Source: Streptococcus parasanguinis (GTDB taxonomy: Bacteria > Bacillota > Bacilli > Lactobacillales > Streptococcaceae). From it: 64,000 bases of DNA. The notes under the pieces are model-generated. The model did no database searches. It was given only the letters and a program-made list of their open reading frames with translations, and was not told the origin of the DNA. The number at the start of each line of letters is the position of its first letter. Positions within the stretch are counted from its first letter, which is position 1. The DNA lies in NCBI RefSeq assembly GCF_901875555.1, contig NZ_CABFMD010000032.1, forward strand, positions 1 through 64,000, written 5' to 3'. This document shows, in pieces, positions 1-7,939 of this stretch. The position numbers were made by a program, and so were the translations under genes.

Positions 1-2
1 GT

Positions 3-167
3 ATTTTGAAATCCGAAATGTTTTATGGTTATGAGAAGACGTTTCACTCACTTGAGCAATTGGAACAAGCTATTGTAAACTATATTGATTATTACAACAA
101 CAAACGAATTAAGGTAAAACTAAAAGGACTCAGTCCTGTGCAATACAGAACTAAATCCTTTGGATAA
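3..167 (+). CDS. IS3-family transposase OrfB, C-terminal fragment (cut by window edge)
   Basis: The last 54 codons of a DDE transposase are readable and end at TAA 165-167. They contain YYNNKRIKVKLKGLSPVQYR, the usual C-terminus of IS3-family OrfB proteins, where the final catalytic glutamate region is followed by this basic tail. The 5' part is outside the window. The protein would cut and join the ends of the element during transposition. Confidence 0.8.
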   Translation: MLKSEMFYGYEKTFHSLEQLEQAIVNYIDYYNNKRIKVKLKGLSPVQYRTKSFG

Positions 168-173
168 ATTAAT

Positions 174-198
174 TGTCTAACTTTTTGGGGTCAGTACA
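174..198 (+). repeat. right terminal inverted repeat of the IS
   Basis: TGTCTAACTTTTTGGGGTCA, continuing to TACA at 198, starts 6 bases after the transposase stop. Read on the other strand it begins TGTACTGACCCC, the form of IS150-group ends (TG...CA). The left partner is outside the window. Confidence 0.65.
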
Positions 199-352
199 TT
201 TTGTCCCAATCTCTTTTTATGTAGCTATTACAGAATAGGATAGTGATCCGTTGTGGGTAAAAGACATATTCTATTTCACACTTTAGTTCATTTATCACTA
301 AATAAAAATATCATATAAATAAACAATTTTTTTCAAAAAATAGGCTAGAGTT

Positions 353-381
353 TGAAAAATCTTTCACAAAGGAGTATACTA
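353..381 (+). promoter_or_regulatory. promoter of the acetoin/diacetyl reductase gene
   Basis: TTGAAA at 353-358 and TATACT at 376-381 are separated by 17 bases. A start near 388 leaves a leader of about 105 bases. The stretch from 199 to 352 is AT-rich and shows no gene. Confidence 0.65.
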
Positions 382-463
382 TTAGCATAGTTTTGGAAGG
401 AACTTATGATAGAACCCATCAAAACTAGTTGTCAACCCTTGCTGTTCTTCTATGAACGTTTGC

Positions 464-480
464 TGGTATCGTTGATACCA
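464..480 (+). repeat. perfect inverted repeat in the leader of the acetoin reductase gene
   Basis: TGGTATC GTT GATACCA has 7-bp arms and a 3-base spacer, and lies directly against the AGGAGG ribosome site at 481. As RNA it is a small hairpin beside the ribosome site. As DNA it could be a repressor operator. Which applies cannot be told from sequence. Confidence 0.4.
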
Positions 481-492
481 AGGAGGAATCAT

Positions 493-1257
493 ATGTCTAA
501 AGTAGCTATTGTCACAGGTGCTGGTCAAGGAATCGGTTTTGCAATCGCAAAACGTTTGGTGCAAGATGGCTTCAAGGTCGGAGTATTGGACTACAATGCT
601 GAAACAGCTGAAAAAGCAGTTGCTGAGTTGTCAGCTGAAAATGCTTTTGCGGTTGTTGCTGATGTATCCAAACAATCAGAAGTTGCTGCTGCCTTCCAAA
701 AAGTTGTCGATCACTTCGGTGATTTGAATGTTGTTGTAAACAATGCAGGTGTTGCGCCAACTACACCACTTGATACGATTACAGAAGAACAGTTTACACG
801 TACATTTGCTATTAATGTTGGTGGTGTGATTTGGGGTTCACAAGCAGCTCAAGCACAGTTCAAAGCACTAGGTCATGGCGGAAAAATCATTAATGCAACT
901 TCACAAGCAGGTGTTGTAGGTAACCCTAACTTGACTGTCTATGGTGGTACTAAATTTGCAGTTCGTGGTATCACTCAAACTTTGGCACGTGACTTGGCTG
1001 ATTCAGGAATCACTGTCAATGCTTATGCACCAGGTATCGTTAAGACTCCAATGATGTTTGACATTGCTCATGAAGTAGGTAAGAACGCGGGCAAAGACGA
1101 CGAATGGGGTATGCAAACATTCGCTAAAGATATCACTTTGAAACGTCTTTCAGAACCAGAAGATGTGGCTGCTGCAGTCAGCTTCCTTGCTGGACCAGAT
1201 TCAAACTACATCACGGGTCAAACCATCATCGTGGATGGTGGAATGCAATTCCATTAA
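493..1257 (+). CDS. butA: (S)-acetoin-forming diacetyl reductase / acetoin reductase, SDR family
   Basis: A 254-residue classical short-chain dehydrogenase. It should reduce diacetyl to acetoin and acetoin to 2,3-butanediol with NADH. Visible motifs are the cofactor loop TGAGQGIG (about residues 8-15), NNAG (about 86-89), the catalytic Ser of the INATSQAG region and YGGTK as the Tyr-x-x-x-Lys pair near residue 155. Length and the C-terminal [10 protein letters not shown] fit the family. AAGGAGG at 480-486 sets the ATG at 493. An in-frame ATG at 406 has its own weaker site and would add 29 residues. It stands alone between its promoter and a terminator. Confidence 0.85.
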   Translation: MSKVAIVTGAGQGIGFAIAKRLVQDGFKVGVLDYNAETAEKAVAELSAENAFAVVADVSKQSEVAAAFQKVVDHFGDLNVVVNNAGVAPTTPLDTITEEQFTRTFAINVGGVIWGSQAAQAQFKALGHGGKIINATSQAGVVGNPNLTVYGGTKFAVRGITQTLARDLADSGITVNAYAPGIVKTPMMFDIAHEVGKNAGKDDEWGMQTFAKDITLKRLSEPEDVAAAVSFLAGPDSNYITGQTIIVDGGMQFH

Positions 1258-1266
1258 GATGAAAAA

Positions 1267-1300
1267 AGAGGTTGGGATCAACATCCTAACCTCTTATTTT
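1267..1300. terminator. bidirectional intrinsic terminator
   Basis: AGAGGTTGGGAT (1267-1278) pairs with ATCCTAACCTCT (1283-1294) through one G-U, with loop CAAC. It is followed by TTATTTTTTAT on the plus side and preceded by AAAAAA, so it can serve the convergent genes on both sides. Confidence 0.8.
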
Positions 1301-1305
1301 TTATG

Positions 1306-1725
1306 CTATTTCGTTAATACAATGGTATCAGAAGGATCGAGATCGTCATCTTCAATAGTGAGTTGGTTACCTTCTAGTTTGTAATATTTGAGATCATCCC
1401 CCGCAGTGAGAGTATGATTGTCGGCGTGAATGGTTACAGGCTTGCTTTCTTTCTCGTCATCCCTTTCAACCACTTCCCATGTGCCCGTTATACCAGAGAG
1501 GGTTAGAGTGATCTGATCAGTTTCATCAGTCCCTTTGTATGTACCGTCTAGATTTTCAGCTTGGCTAGCCGTTTGTGAACCTTTAGAGCTTGAAGTGCTC
1601 GAAGAAACCTGTTGTGAACTAGCAAAGTTTGCAGGTGTTTGAGCTGTCTGGTTCGAGGAGGCTGCTAAAAGACCAAGAACTGCCAGTGAGGCAATAGAAA
1701 GTGTGGATTTATTGGACAATGTCAT
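1306..1725 (-). CDS. small exported protein with a lipobox-like but Cys-less signal; function unknown
   Basis: A 139-residue protein of unknown function. Residues 1-22 form a short signal-like hydrophobic stretch, SLAVLGLLAA. The position where a lipoprotein would have Cys is Ser23 (codon TCC at 1659-1657). A Ser/Thr/Gln-rich linker follows (about 24-55), then a compact acidic domain beginning LDGTYKGTDETDQITLTL. That domain resembles small beta-rich domains of streptococcal lipoproteins. The minus-strand promoter at 1754-1782 places the RNA start after a longer in-frame ATG at 1782, so the ATG at 1725 is chosen. The ribosome site is weak (AGAAAGAAGA). Confidence 0.6.
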   Translation of the reverse strand: MTLSNKSTLSIASLAVLGLLAASSNQTAQTPANFASSQQVSSSTSSSKGSQTASQAENLDGTYKGTDETDQITLTLSGITGTWEVVERDDEKESKPVTIHADNHTLTAGDDLKYYKLEGNQLTIEDDDLDPSDTIVLTK

Positions 1726-1753
1726 AGGCTTGTCTTCTTTCTTTGATAATCCA

Positions 1754-1782
1754 AATATAGCAGAGGATAGAGGAGAAGACAA
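1754..1782 (-). promoter_or_regulatory. promoter of the small exported protein gene
   Basis: On the minus strand TTGTCT (1782-1777) and TATATT (1759-1754) are separated by 17 bases. The predicted start near 1747 gives a leader of about 20 bases. Confidence 0.5.
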
Positions 1783-1880
1783 TGAAAATGATTTTTCAGA
1801 AAGAGAATTAATCCCTCAGTTAGCATGAAAACATTAGAAGATGTAGTTTCTGACACGATTAGAATAAGAATGGCGAAAAA

Positions 1881-1925
1881 ATGTAACCGTTTTCGATTGA
1901 CATTCTATCAGCTAATTAGTATAAT
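1881..1925 (+). promoter_or_regulatory. promoter with upstream cre-like site, HAD lipoprotein/eutP operon
   Basis: TTGACA (1897-1902) and TATAAT (1920-1925) with a 17-base spacer are both consensus. ATGTAACCGTTTTCGA (1881-1896) directly upstream fits the CcpA cre consensus with two mismatches. Expression should be strong but subject to carbon catabolite repression, with a second gate at the downstream attenuator. Confidence 0.75.
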
Positions 1926-1942
1926 AGGTGTGGAATAATATA

Positions 1943-2012
1943 AAAGGCAATGAGGCCTATGATTGCAATGGAGCAACTGTTTCAAATCATAGGTCCTTTA
2001 TTGCCTTTTTTC
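1943..2012 (+). promoter_or_regulatory. EutV (ANTAR) antitermination leader: paired hairpins and terminator
   Basis: Hairpin P1 is AGGC-AATGAG-GCCT (1945-1958). P2 is TTGC-AATGGA-GCAA (1963-1976). Both loops are six bases with A at position 1 and G at position 4, the ANTAR recognition rule. They are mutually exclusive with a long terminator stem: AAAGGCAAT (1943-1951) pairs with ATTGCCTTT (2000-2008), CCTATGATT (1956-1964) with AATCATAGG (1985-1993), then a U-run. Phosphorylated EutV should hold the hairpins and let transcription pass into the HAD lipoprotein gene. Confidence 0.8.
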
Positions 2013-2041
2013 TAATTAAATTTTATTTTGGAGGTTTTCTT

Positions 2042-3361
2042 ATGAAGAAACATCGTCTCTTTTTCGTTTGTGGTTTAGCTTTATTTATGGTTGGGTGCCA
2101 GCCTTCTCAGTCATCCAAAACAACAGAGCCTAGTAAAGCTAAACAAGAAACAAGTGTTTCTAAGGAAGATCAAATACTCAATCGTGGTCAGTGGGAGGAT
2201 AAGCTATATAAGAAATTAAGCAATGTCATTAAAGATAATGGTAAATCTAGCTCTAAATATGATGAATCAGCAAAACCATATGCTGTATTTGACTGGGATA
2301 ACACAACTGTCATCAATGATATTGGTGAAGCAACTTTCACCTATCAAATCGAAAACTTAGAATTTAAGATGACCCCAGAAGAGTTGGATAAGGCCATTCG
2401 GACCAATATTCCAGAAGACAACTTCAAAGAAGATCATAACAATAAAGAAGGAAATCCAGTTAATATAGATAAGATCGCCAAGGATATCGTATCTGATTAT
2501 ACTGTGATTTATAATGAATACAAAGGTTTTAAAGGATCTAAGAGCCTCGAAGAAGTAAAACAATTAAACGAATATAAAGATTTCAGTGCTAAGCTACGTT
2601 ATCTATATGAAGCTATCGGTGGAACCTTCAGCTCAGACATTTCTTATCCATGGGTGACTTACTTGTTTACAGGTATGACATCTGAAGAAGTTCAAGCCGT
2701 ATCGGAAAAATCAATTGAACGTGCCTTAAAAGAAGATTTAGTTTATGAAACTTGGGTGAGCCCAGAAAACTTGAAGGGTGAAGCTGGTCAAGTAGAAATC
2801 AAATTTAAACGTGGTGTTCGCGCAGTAAAAGAGATGCAAAATCTTTATAAAACACTACAAGATAATGGCATAGATGTTTATGTTGTTTCTGCTTCATTTC
2901 GAGATGTTGTTGTTCCTTTTGCTACTAAGGAAAAATTTGGATATAATATTACTGAAGACCATGTCTATGGAATGGAACTTGTAAAAAATGATTCTGGTGT
3001 CATTCAATCAGAATACAATAACGACTACTTCCAAACACAAGGTGAAGGAAAAACAAAAACAATCAAGAAGTTCATTGCAGATAAACATGGGAACCAAGAT
3101 CCTATTCTAATTGCTGGAGATAGTAATGGGGACTATGCAATGTTGAAAGATTTTGGAGGATTACAGATGGGAATCATCTTTAACCTATTACGGGATCCAT
3201 CCAAAGGAATTGGCTTACTTTCACAGACTGCAGTAGATACATATGATAGCAAAGATGCCAAATACTTCCTACAAGGTCGTGATGAAAACAAAGGTGTTTT
3301 AGTTAAGAGTAGAGAAACAATCAAGTTAGGAACTGATGAGGCGCAGTTAATTAAAAAATAG
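2042..3361 (+). CDS. HAD-superfamily phosphatase lipoprotein (possible phosphoethanolamine phosphatase)
   Basis: A 439-residue lipoprotein. The signal peptide ends in MVGC with lipidated Cys19, so it should sit on the outer face of the membrane. HAD motifs are FDWDNT with nucleophile Asp84 and acid/base Asp86, VVSASFRD (motif II) and AGDSNGDYAM with Asp360/Asp364 (motif IV). The cap lies between motifs I and II. This Asp-x-Asp-x-Thr phosphatase type includes PHOSPHO1-like enzymes acting on phosphoethanolamine and phosphocholine. GGAGG at 2030-2034 fixes the ATG at 2042. It heads an operon with eutP behind an EutV-type attenuator, so a role in freeing ethanolamine is inferred. The substrate is not shown by sequence. 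Confidence 0.75.
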   Translation: MKKHRLFFVCGLALFMVGCQPSQSSKTTEPSKAKQETSVSKEDQILNRGQWEDKLYKKLSNVIKDNGKSSSKYDESAKPYAVFDWDNTTVINDIGEATFTYQIENLEFKMTPEELDKAIRTNIPEDNFKEDHNNKEGNPVNIDKIAKDIVSDYTVIYNEYKGFKGSKSLEEVKQLNEYKDFSAKLRYLYEAIGGTFSSDISYPWVTYLFTGMTSEEVQAVSEKSIERALKEDLVYETWVSPENLKGEAGQVEIKFKRGVRAVKEMQNLYKTLQDNGIDVYVVSASFRDVVVPFATKEKFGYNITEDHVYGMELVKNDSGVIQSEYNNDYFQTQGEGKTKTIKKFIADKHGNQDPILIAGDSNGDYAMLKDFGGLQMGIIFNLLRDPSKGIGLLSQTAVDTYDSKDAKYFLQGRDENKGVLVKSRETIKLGTDEAQLIKK

Positions 3362-3370
3362 GGGAGATTT

Positions 3371-3805
3371 ATGAAGAAAATCATGTTTGTTGGTTCAGTG
3401 GGAGTAGGGAAAACAACTCTGACCCAACGATTAAAAGGATTAGATATTGAGTATTTTAAAACGCAGGCTGTTCAATTCCACGATAGTATTATTGATACGC
3501 CAGGAGAATTTTTACAACACAGACGCTATTACAATGCTTTAACAGTGACTGCAGCAGAAGCTGAAATCATTGGACTCTTAATTGCAGGGAATTCAACCAT
3601 GCAAACTTTTCCTCAAGGATTTTCTTCATTATTTACCCAAGATGTGATTGGAATCATTAGCAAGATTGATTTAGTCGACTCAGAGGAGCAATTAGAATTT
3701 GCACGCAAACAATTGTTAGATGCGGGTGTAACAAGGATTTTTGAGATTTCTTCTACTGAGAATACTGGAATCGATGCTTTAAAAGACTTTCTTGAGACTG
3801 AGTAA
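3371..3805 (+). CDS. eutP: EutP/PduV-type small GTPase
   Basis: A 144-residue Ras-like P-loop protein of the EutP/PduV family found in microcompartment operons. Visible are the Walker A loop GSVGVGKTT (residues 8-16), DTPGE (G3, about 42-46) and SKID as the G4 guanine motif (about 97-100). The role is unsettled. EutP has been reported to have acetate kinase activity in Salmonella, and PduV is linked to compartment positioning. It follows the HAD lipoprotein gene by 9 bases with the site GGGGAG. Length is normal. Confidence 0.88.
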   Translation: MKKIMFVGSVGVGKTTLTQRLKGLDIEYFKTQAVQFHDSIIDTPGEFLQHRRYYNALTVTAAEAEIIGLLIAGNSTMQTFPQGFSSLFTQDVIGIISKIDLVDSEEQLEFARKQLLDAGVTRIFEISSTENTGIDALKDFLETE

Positions 3806-3855
3806 ACATGATATAATCTAAGTGGACTACTTTAGCTTTCAAGAAGGAGATGTGT

Positions 3856-4938
3856 ATGATTGTTGAACATGGAGGGAATGGACGTCTATTAGCTGAAAAG
3901 AATGGAAACTCTTCTGAAAAGTGGATTGATTTTAGTGCGAATATCAATCCGCTTGGAGTTTCTAAAAACCTCCGCCAAGTCTTAGTGGACAGTATTGATA
4001 GAATTACAGAGTATCCGGATATAACAAACCAATATGAAAAGGATTTGCTTAGGGATCATCATGGCAATCATGATCTAGAAATCCTTTTATCAAATGGTGC
4101 AGTTGGATTATTTTATGAACTAGCTCAGACTTTAAAACCCAAGAGATTACTGATTTTAAGTCCCACCTTCATGGAATATGAAAAGGCTTTTTATCAAGAA
4201 GGGACCGAGATTCTATATCATCGTTTAACGGCTCCTCATTTTGATTGGACGGTGGAAGAGCTTCAAGCAGCTATAGAAGATCTGGAAGCAGGTGATGTTG
4301 TCTTATTATGCAATCCTAACAATCCGACAGGAACCCTTGCTCCAGTTGGTCACTTGCTAGAAATCGCGAAAAAATTGCTGGAACGGAATATTCATTTTAT
4401 TCTAGATGAAGCTTTTATTGACTTTTTAGAAGACGAAGAAAAGTATACTTTTGTTCCGTATTTGAGTGAGTTTACAAATACAATTGTGGTTCGCTCTCTA
4501 ACCAAGTTTTATGCCATTCCAGGATTACGATTAGGATACGCCCTCGGGAAACATCCATGCTTAACAAATATTAATGAACGTAGGGCTCCGTGGACAATTA
4601 ATGCACTGGCTCTTCAAGCTTTACCTGTGATTTTGAAGGATCAGGATTATCAAGCTCAGACTCTAAAATGGTTACAGGAGGAAAAAGACTTCCTGTATCG
4701 TTCTTTGGGAACTTTTTCTGCATTAACTGTTTTAAAACCAAGTGTTAATTATATTTTTTTTAAGTATACGGGTTCCAAGGATTTACGTGAAGAATTATGG
4801 GGCTATAACATTTTTATCCGCTCCTGTTCCAACTACCGTAATTTAAGTAGTGATTACTACCGCGTTGCAATTCGTAGCAGAGAAGAGAATAGCTGTTTAT
4901 TAACTGTTCTGGAAGCGATTCTTGGAGGACATGAGTAG
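3856..4938 (+). CDS. cobD: threonine-phosphate decarboxylase CobD
   Basis: A 360-residue PLP-dependent class I/II aminotransferase-fold enzyme. It decarboxylates L-threonine O-3-phosphate to (R)-1-aminopropan-2-ol phosphate, the nucleotide-loop linker of cobalamin. Visible are N-terminal EHGGNG, CNPNNPTGTL, LDEAFIDF and RSLTKFYAIPGLRLGY with the Schiff-base Lys. AAGAAGGAGA (3841-3850) overlaps an earlier in-frame ATG at 3850, so the ATG at 3856 is preferred. The next gene (threonine kinase) starts in its stop codon, so substrate maker and user are coupled. Confidence 0.9.
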   Translation: MIVEHGGNGRLLAEKNGNSSEKWIDFSANINPLGVSKNLRQVLVDSIDRITEYPDITNQYEKDLLRDHHGNHDLEILLSNGAVGLFYELAQTLKPKRLLILSPTFMEYEKAFYQEGTEILYHRLTAPHFDWTVEELQAAIEDLEAGDVVLLCNPNNPTGTLAPVGHLLEIAKKLLERNIHFILDEAFIDFLEDEEKYTFVPYLSEFTNTIVVRSLTKFYAIPGLRLGYALGKHPCLTNINERRAPWTINALALQALPVILKDQDYQAQTLKWLQEEKDFLYRSLGTFSALTVLKPSVNYIFFKYTGSKDLREELWGYNIFIRSCSNYRNLSSDYYRVAIRSREENSCLLTVLEAILGGHE

Positions 4939-5813
4939 TGAAAGGGACAATGATAGCATCTTGTCCAGGATCTTGTGGAGAATTATTCCAATGTGTTGTA
5001 GATGGTCGTGAATTTTTGATGTCTTATGGCATTGAAAAGAAAAGTCAAGTAGTGATTGGCCCTCAAGCAGGTCAAGTAGGAGAAGTGTTGCGGCCTAAAA
5101 TGCTGCAAGTTATGAATGAACTAACGGATCAGATAGATTTCGACTTCTCATTTCAAACAGATATTTCTATTGGAAAGGGATATTCTAGTAGTACAGCGGA
5201 TATGCTCTCGATCTTAGGAGCTTATTCTGCCTATAAGCATAAAGAAGTGTCAGTGTCTCTACTAACGAGTCTCTGTTCAAAGATTGAACCAAGTGATTCC
5301 GTAGGATTTTCGGACTGGACTGTGATGAATCCGCTTAATGGTGAGATTAAATGGCAGACCAGGTGGAAACCAAAGCTTTATGTGTACATTCTAGAGCCAG
5401 ATCAAATGGTTGATACGACGAGTTTCATAAGAATGACGGAAAGTCCCTTGTATCCTGCAGAGCAATCAAAAACATTGTTGACTGATTTTAAAATAGCCTG
5501 TGACAAGCAAAATGTAGAGCTATTAGGCGCCGTCGCGACTAGAAGTTCTTTATTGAATAACAAACGGCTGCCCAAACCCTATTTAGAAGATATTATAGAA
5601 ATTACAACTGAATTAGGTTTACTAGGAGTTAATGTTGCTCATAGTGGTAGCATTGTTGGTATTCTGCTGACCCAAGATCAGCTCCGTCACTTGTATAAGT
5701 TAGAAGAACGACTGTCCCAACATCCTTTGGCAAGCTATTATTCTATAAGGAATCTAAGCAGAATTATATATGATGGGCTAGAAGTGAAGAAGGTGGAGGA
5801 GATCTTTGGATAG
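4938..5813 (+). CDS. pduX: L-threonine kinase PduX (GHMP family)
   Basis: A 291-residue GHMP kinase predicted to phosphorylate L-threonine for CobD. It carries the N-terminal SCPGSCGELFQ motif and the phosphate-binding loop GKGYSSSTADM (about residues 77-87), as in PduX. The GTG at 4938 overlaps the cobD TAG by one base. The 3' end overlaps cobT. Length agrees with PduX proteins. Confidence 0.88.
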   Translation: MKGTMIASCPGSCGELFQCVVDGREFLMSYGIEKKSQVVIGPQAGQVGEVLRPKMLQVMNELTDQIDFDFSFQTDISIGKGYSSSTADMLSILGAYSAYKHKEVSVSLLTSLCSKIEPSDSVGFSDWTVMNPLNGEIKWQTRWKPKLYVYILEPDQMVDTTSFIRMTESPLYPAEQSKTLLTDFKIACDKQNVELLGAVATRSSLLNNKRLPKPYLEDIIEITTELGLLGVNVAHSGSIVGILLTQDQLRHLYKLEERLSQHPLASYYSIRNLSRIIYDGLEVKKVEEIFG

Positions 5814-6870
5814 ACAAGAAGAATTAAATCACATCCTAAAAAATATTGTCCCAATTGACGCTAAAGCATTAGAAGAAGGAAAAAGCTATTGTGATCGATT
5901 AGCAAAACCTTTGGGTGCATTAGGGAAAATGGAAAAAATGTATGCTAGATTACATGCGATGTTCCCTGACAATATCCAGCTGACGAAGAAAATGGTCATG
6001 ATTTATGTAGCGGATAATGGAGTTTGCGATGAAGGAATCTCCTCAAACCCTATCGAAACAACATTTATTGTAGCTAATAATATTAGAAATGGGAAAGCAG
6101 GGGTGGCTAATATTGCTGAACATGCAGGTTCAGATATCTGCGTCATTGATATTGGTTGTAAAAGCCCAATCGATCCTGATAATCCAGACCATATTCTAAA
6201 TGGAACACGAAATATGCTAAAGGAACCTGCCATGACTCGGCAGGAGGCCCTAGAAGCGATTTTGGTTGGGTATAGAAGAACAGTTGAATTGATTAATCAG
6301 GGCTATACCTTGTTTGGAACTGGTGAGATGGGGGTTGGCAATACCACGACTTCCGCAGCAGTTATTGCCGCAACTTTGGGGCTTCCTGCACAAGAGGTGA
6401 CGGGATATGGAGCGGGAGTTACGGAAAAGATGAAGGCTCATAAAACAACGGTCATTCAAAAGGCAGTAACTAGTCATGCGCCTTATAGTGATATCATTGA
6501 TCTAGCCTCCAAAGTTGGTGGCCTGGATATGTTGGGGATGGTTGGTACTTATTTAGCCTGTGCCCAATACCAACTGCCTTGTGTCATCGATGGACTGATT
6601 TCTTTAACGGGACTCTTGATTGCTTCTCAATTAAAGAAAGAGGTTTTAGATTATTGTTTCCCATCACATTGTTCAACAGAACCAGGATATCGGATTGTTT
6701 CTGACTACTTAGGATTATCCCCCATGCTTCAAATGGATATGCGCTTAGGTGAAGGTTCCGGATGTCCATTAGCTTTCTTTTTAATGGAAAGTTCGGTATA
6801 TACTATAGAGCATATGCCTACTTTTGAAGAAGGAAAACTACACCGGGAAGACTATGTAGATATTAGATAA
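5806..6870 (+). CDS. cobT: nicotinate-nucleotide:dimethylbenzimidazole phosphoribosyltransferase CobT
   Basis: A 354-residue enzyme that activates the lower-ligand base as its alpha-ribotide. Motifs are GTGEMGVGNTTTSAA (about 171-185) and the C-terminal GEGSGCPLAF with the catalytic Glu. The TTG at 5806 overlaps pduX and is preceded by GGAGGAG. CobT homologues differ in base choice. No dimethylbenzimidazole synthesis gene is visible here, so the natural base could be imported or could be adenine. Confidence 0.9.
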   Translation: MDRQEELNHILKNIVPIDAKALEEGKSYCDRLAKPLGALGKMEKMYARLHAMFPDNIQLTKKMVMIYVADNGVCDEGISSNPIETTFIVANNIRNGKAGVANIAEHAGSDICVIDIGCKSPIDPDNPDHILNGTRNMLKEPAMTRQEALEAILVGYRRTVELINQGYTLFGTGEMGVGNTTTSAAVIAATLGLPAQEVTGYGAGVTEKMKAHKTTVIQKAVTSHAPYSDIIDLASKVGGLDMLGMVGTYLACAQYQLPCVIDGLISLTGLLIASQLKKEVLDYCFPSHCSTEPGYRIVSDYLGLSPMLQMDMRLGEGSGCPLAFFLMESSVYTIEHMPTFEEGKLHREDYVDIR

Positions 6871-6890
6871 TAGGAATAAAGGAGAAAAAT

Positions 6891-7493
6891 ATGCAATTAT
6901 ATACAAAAACCGGAGACAAAGGTCTTACGAAATTGGTAGGTGGTCAAAGCGTTGCAAAAGATTCAGATCGAGTCAATGCTTATGGGACCATTGATGAACT
7001 AAATACTTGGGTTGGTTATACCATTAGTAAAATGGATCCTGAGGATGAATTGAGAGACGAATTGTATCAGTTACAAAATTATTTATTTGATTGCGGCTCA
7101 GATTTATCTACTCCACATGGTGTATATCCATATAAGGTGGATGAAAACCTCGTCAAATGGATTGAAGAACGTATTGATACGTATGCGGATATCCCGCCTG
7201 CTCTAGAAAAATTTATTTTACCTGGTGGTGATGAGATTGCTTCGATGATTCACGTGGCAAGAACCATTGCTCGCCGTGCAGAACGTCTGGTGGTTGCAAC
7301 CATGTGGACAAATGAAATCAATAACCAAGTCTTGATTTTTATTAATCGTTTGTCTGACTATTTCTTCGCACTTGCACGGGTTATTAATTATCGAAAACAT
7401 CGTGAGGATATTCCTTATGAAAGAGGAGCTAAGGTGTTCCATAATATTACCAAAGCAGATGTGGAGCGTTGGGCAAAACAAAACAATAACTAG
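6891..7493 (+). CDS. pduO: PduO-type ATP:cob(I)alamin adenosyltransferase, copy 1
   Basis: A 200-residue PduO-type enzyme that transfers the 5'-deoxyadenosyl group of ATP to cob(I)alamin, giving the coenzyme used by EutBC. It shows the ATP loop YTKTGDKGLTKLVGG (residues 4-18) and the Arg-rich helix RTIARRAERLVV (about 127-138). A paralogue lies at 40069-40653 and an EutT-like enzyme at 19699-20340. It is the last gene of the operon before a strong terminator. Confidence 0.9.
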   Translation: MQLYTKTGDKGLTKLVGGQSVAKDSDRVNAYGTIDELNTWVGYTISKMDPEDELRDELYQLQNYLFDCGSDLSTPHGVYPYKVDENLVKWIEERIDTYADIPPALEKFILPGGDEIASMIHVARTIARRAERLVVATMWTNEINNQVLIFINRLSDYFFALARVINYRKHREDIPYERGAKVFHNITKADVERWAKQNNN

Positions 7494-7496
7494 AAT

Positions 7497-7536
7497 AAAA
7501 GCACTACCCTTACCAAAGATAGGGGTAGTGCTTTTT
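7497..7536 (+). terminator. intrinsic terminator of the HAD-eutP-cobD-pduX-cobT-pduO operon
   Basis: AAAAGCACTACCC (7497-7509) pairs with GGGTAGTGCTTTTT (7523-7536), and the last bases form the U-run. Confidence 0.85.
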
Positions 7537-7565
7537 CAAGTCTAATCATTTTAAATAGAGAAAAT

Positions 7566-7603
7566 AAAAAAACCTTGTCTCCCATAAAGGGAAGGACAAG
7601 GTC
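7566..7603 (-). terminator. terminator of the riboswitch small RNA
   Basis: On the minus strand ACCTTGTCC...GGGAGACAAGGT is followed by seven U (plus-strand A-run at 7565-7571). It faces the operon terminator at 7497-7536. Confidence 0.8.
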
Positions 7604-7639
7604 CAAATTCGAAAGCTGGATGTACAACAGCGTACAATT

Positions 7640-7700
7640 CTAATGTTAAGCTTCATTGGTTAACATTAGCTTTCCAAATATTGACTCTGCTCCTTTGCAG
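7640..7700 (-). promoter_or_regulatory. two ANTAR-binding hairpins inside the small RNA
   Basis: P1 is CTGC-AAAGGA-GCAG (7700-7687). P2 is a 12-position stem beginning CTAATGTTAA (7669-7660) with hexaloop AATGAA (7657-7652). Both loops have A1 and G4. The P2 stem has 11 pairs and one C-C mismatch. The loop-closing pattern (mismatch, pair, AATGAA) resembles the eutA leader P1. Confidence 0.8.
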
Positions 7701-7766
7701 ATGATGGAAAATCCATCTTTAGAAAATGATACGTACTCATACGTAGAGTCAATAGGGGAAAGCACT

Positions 7767-7924
7767 ATTTTGGTGTATTTCCTATCTGACATCACCACCT
7801 TACATCGAGGCGTGAAATCTACTAAAATTTAAGAATAAAGACCTGACTTAAAGCAAAGCTTATCACAGTGGCGGGACCGTGTTGGATTTTCACCAAGCTT
7901 CCATACCCTTAAAAGTACCAAAAT
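7767..7924 (-). promoter_or_regulatory. cobalamin riboswitch aptamer
   Basis: The minus strand carries the B12 box GCCACTGT (7872-7865), preceded by GGTGAAAATCC and the CGGTCCC stretch, then AGTCAGG. ATTTTGGT (7924-7917) can pair with ACCAAAAT (7774-7767) as closing stem P1. The order of conserved blocks is that of the cobalamin family. The aptamer begins about 9 bases into the RNA. Confidence 0.88.
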
Positions 7925-7939
7925 CATTTCTATGTTTTA

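Larger units (their letters stand above)
1..198 (+). mobile_element. right end of an IS3-family (IS150-like) insertion sequence
   Basis: The window opens inside an insertion sequence. It holds the last codons of an OrfB-type transposase followed by a terminal repeat that ends in TCAGTACA at 198. The left part lies outside the window, so completeness cannot be judged. The assignment rests on the transposase tail and the end repeat. Confidence 0.75.
7565..7933 (-). ncRNA. eutX: cobalamin-riboswitch small RNA with ANTAR hairpins (EutX/Rli55-type)
   Basis: A roughly 370-base RNA with no convincing ORF. It starts about 7 bases past a good minus-strand promoter and ends at a terminator. In order it contains a cobalamin aptamer, a structured middle and two hairpins with A1/G4 hexaloops. 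In Enterococcus and Listeria such RNAs sequester EutV when adenosylcobalamin is absent, and the aptamer shuts off the EutV-binding part when it is present. The arrangement here supports the same job. It diverges from eutG. The ends are inferred. Confidence 0.8.
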
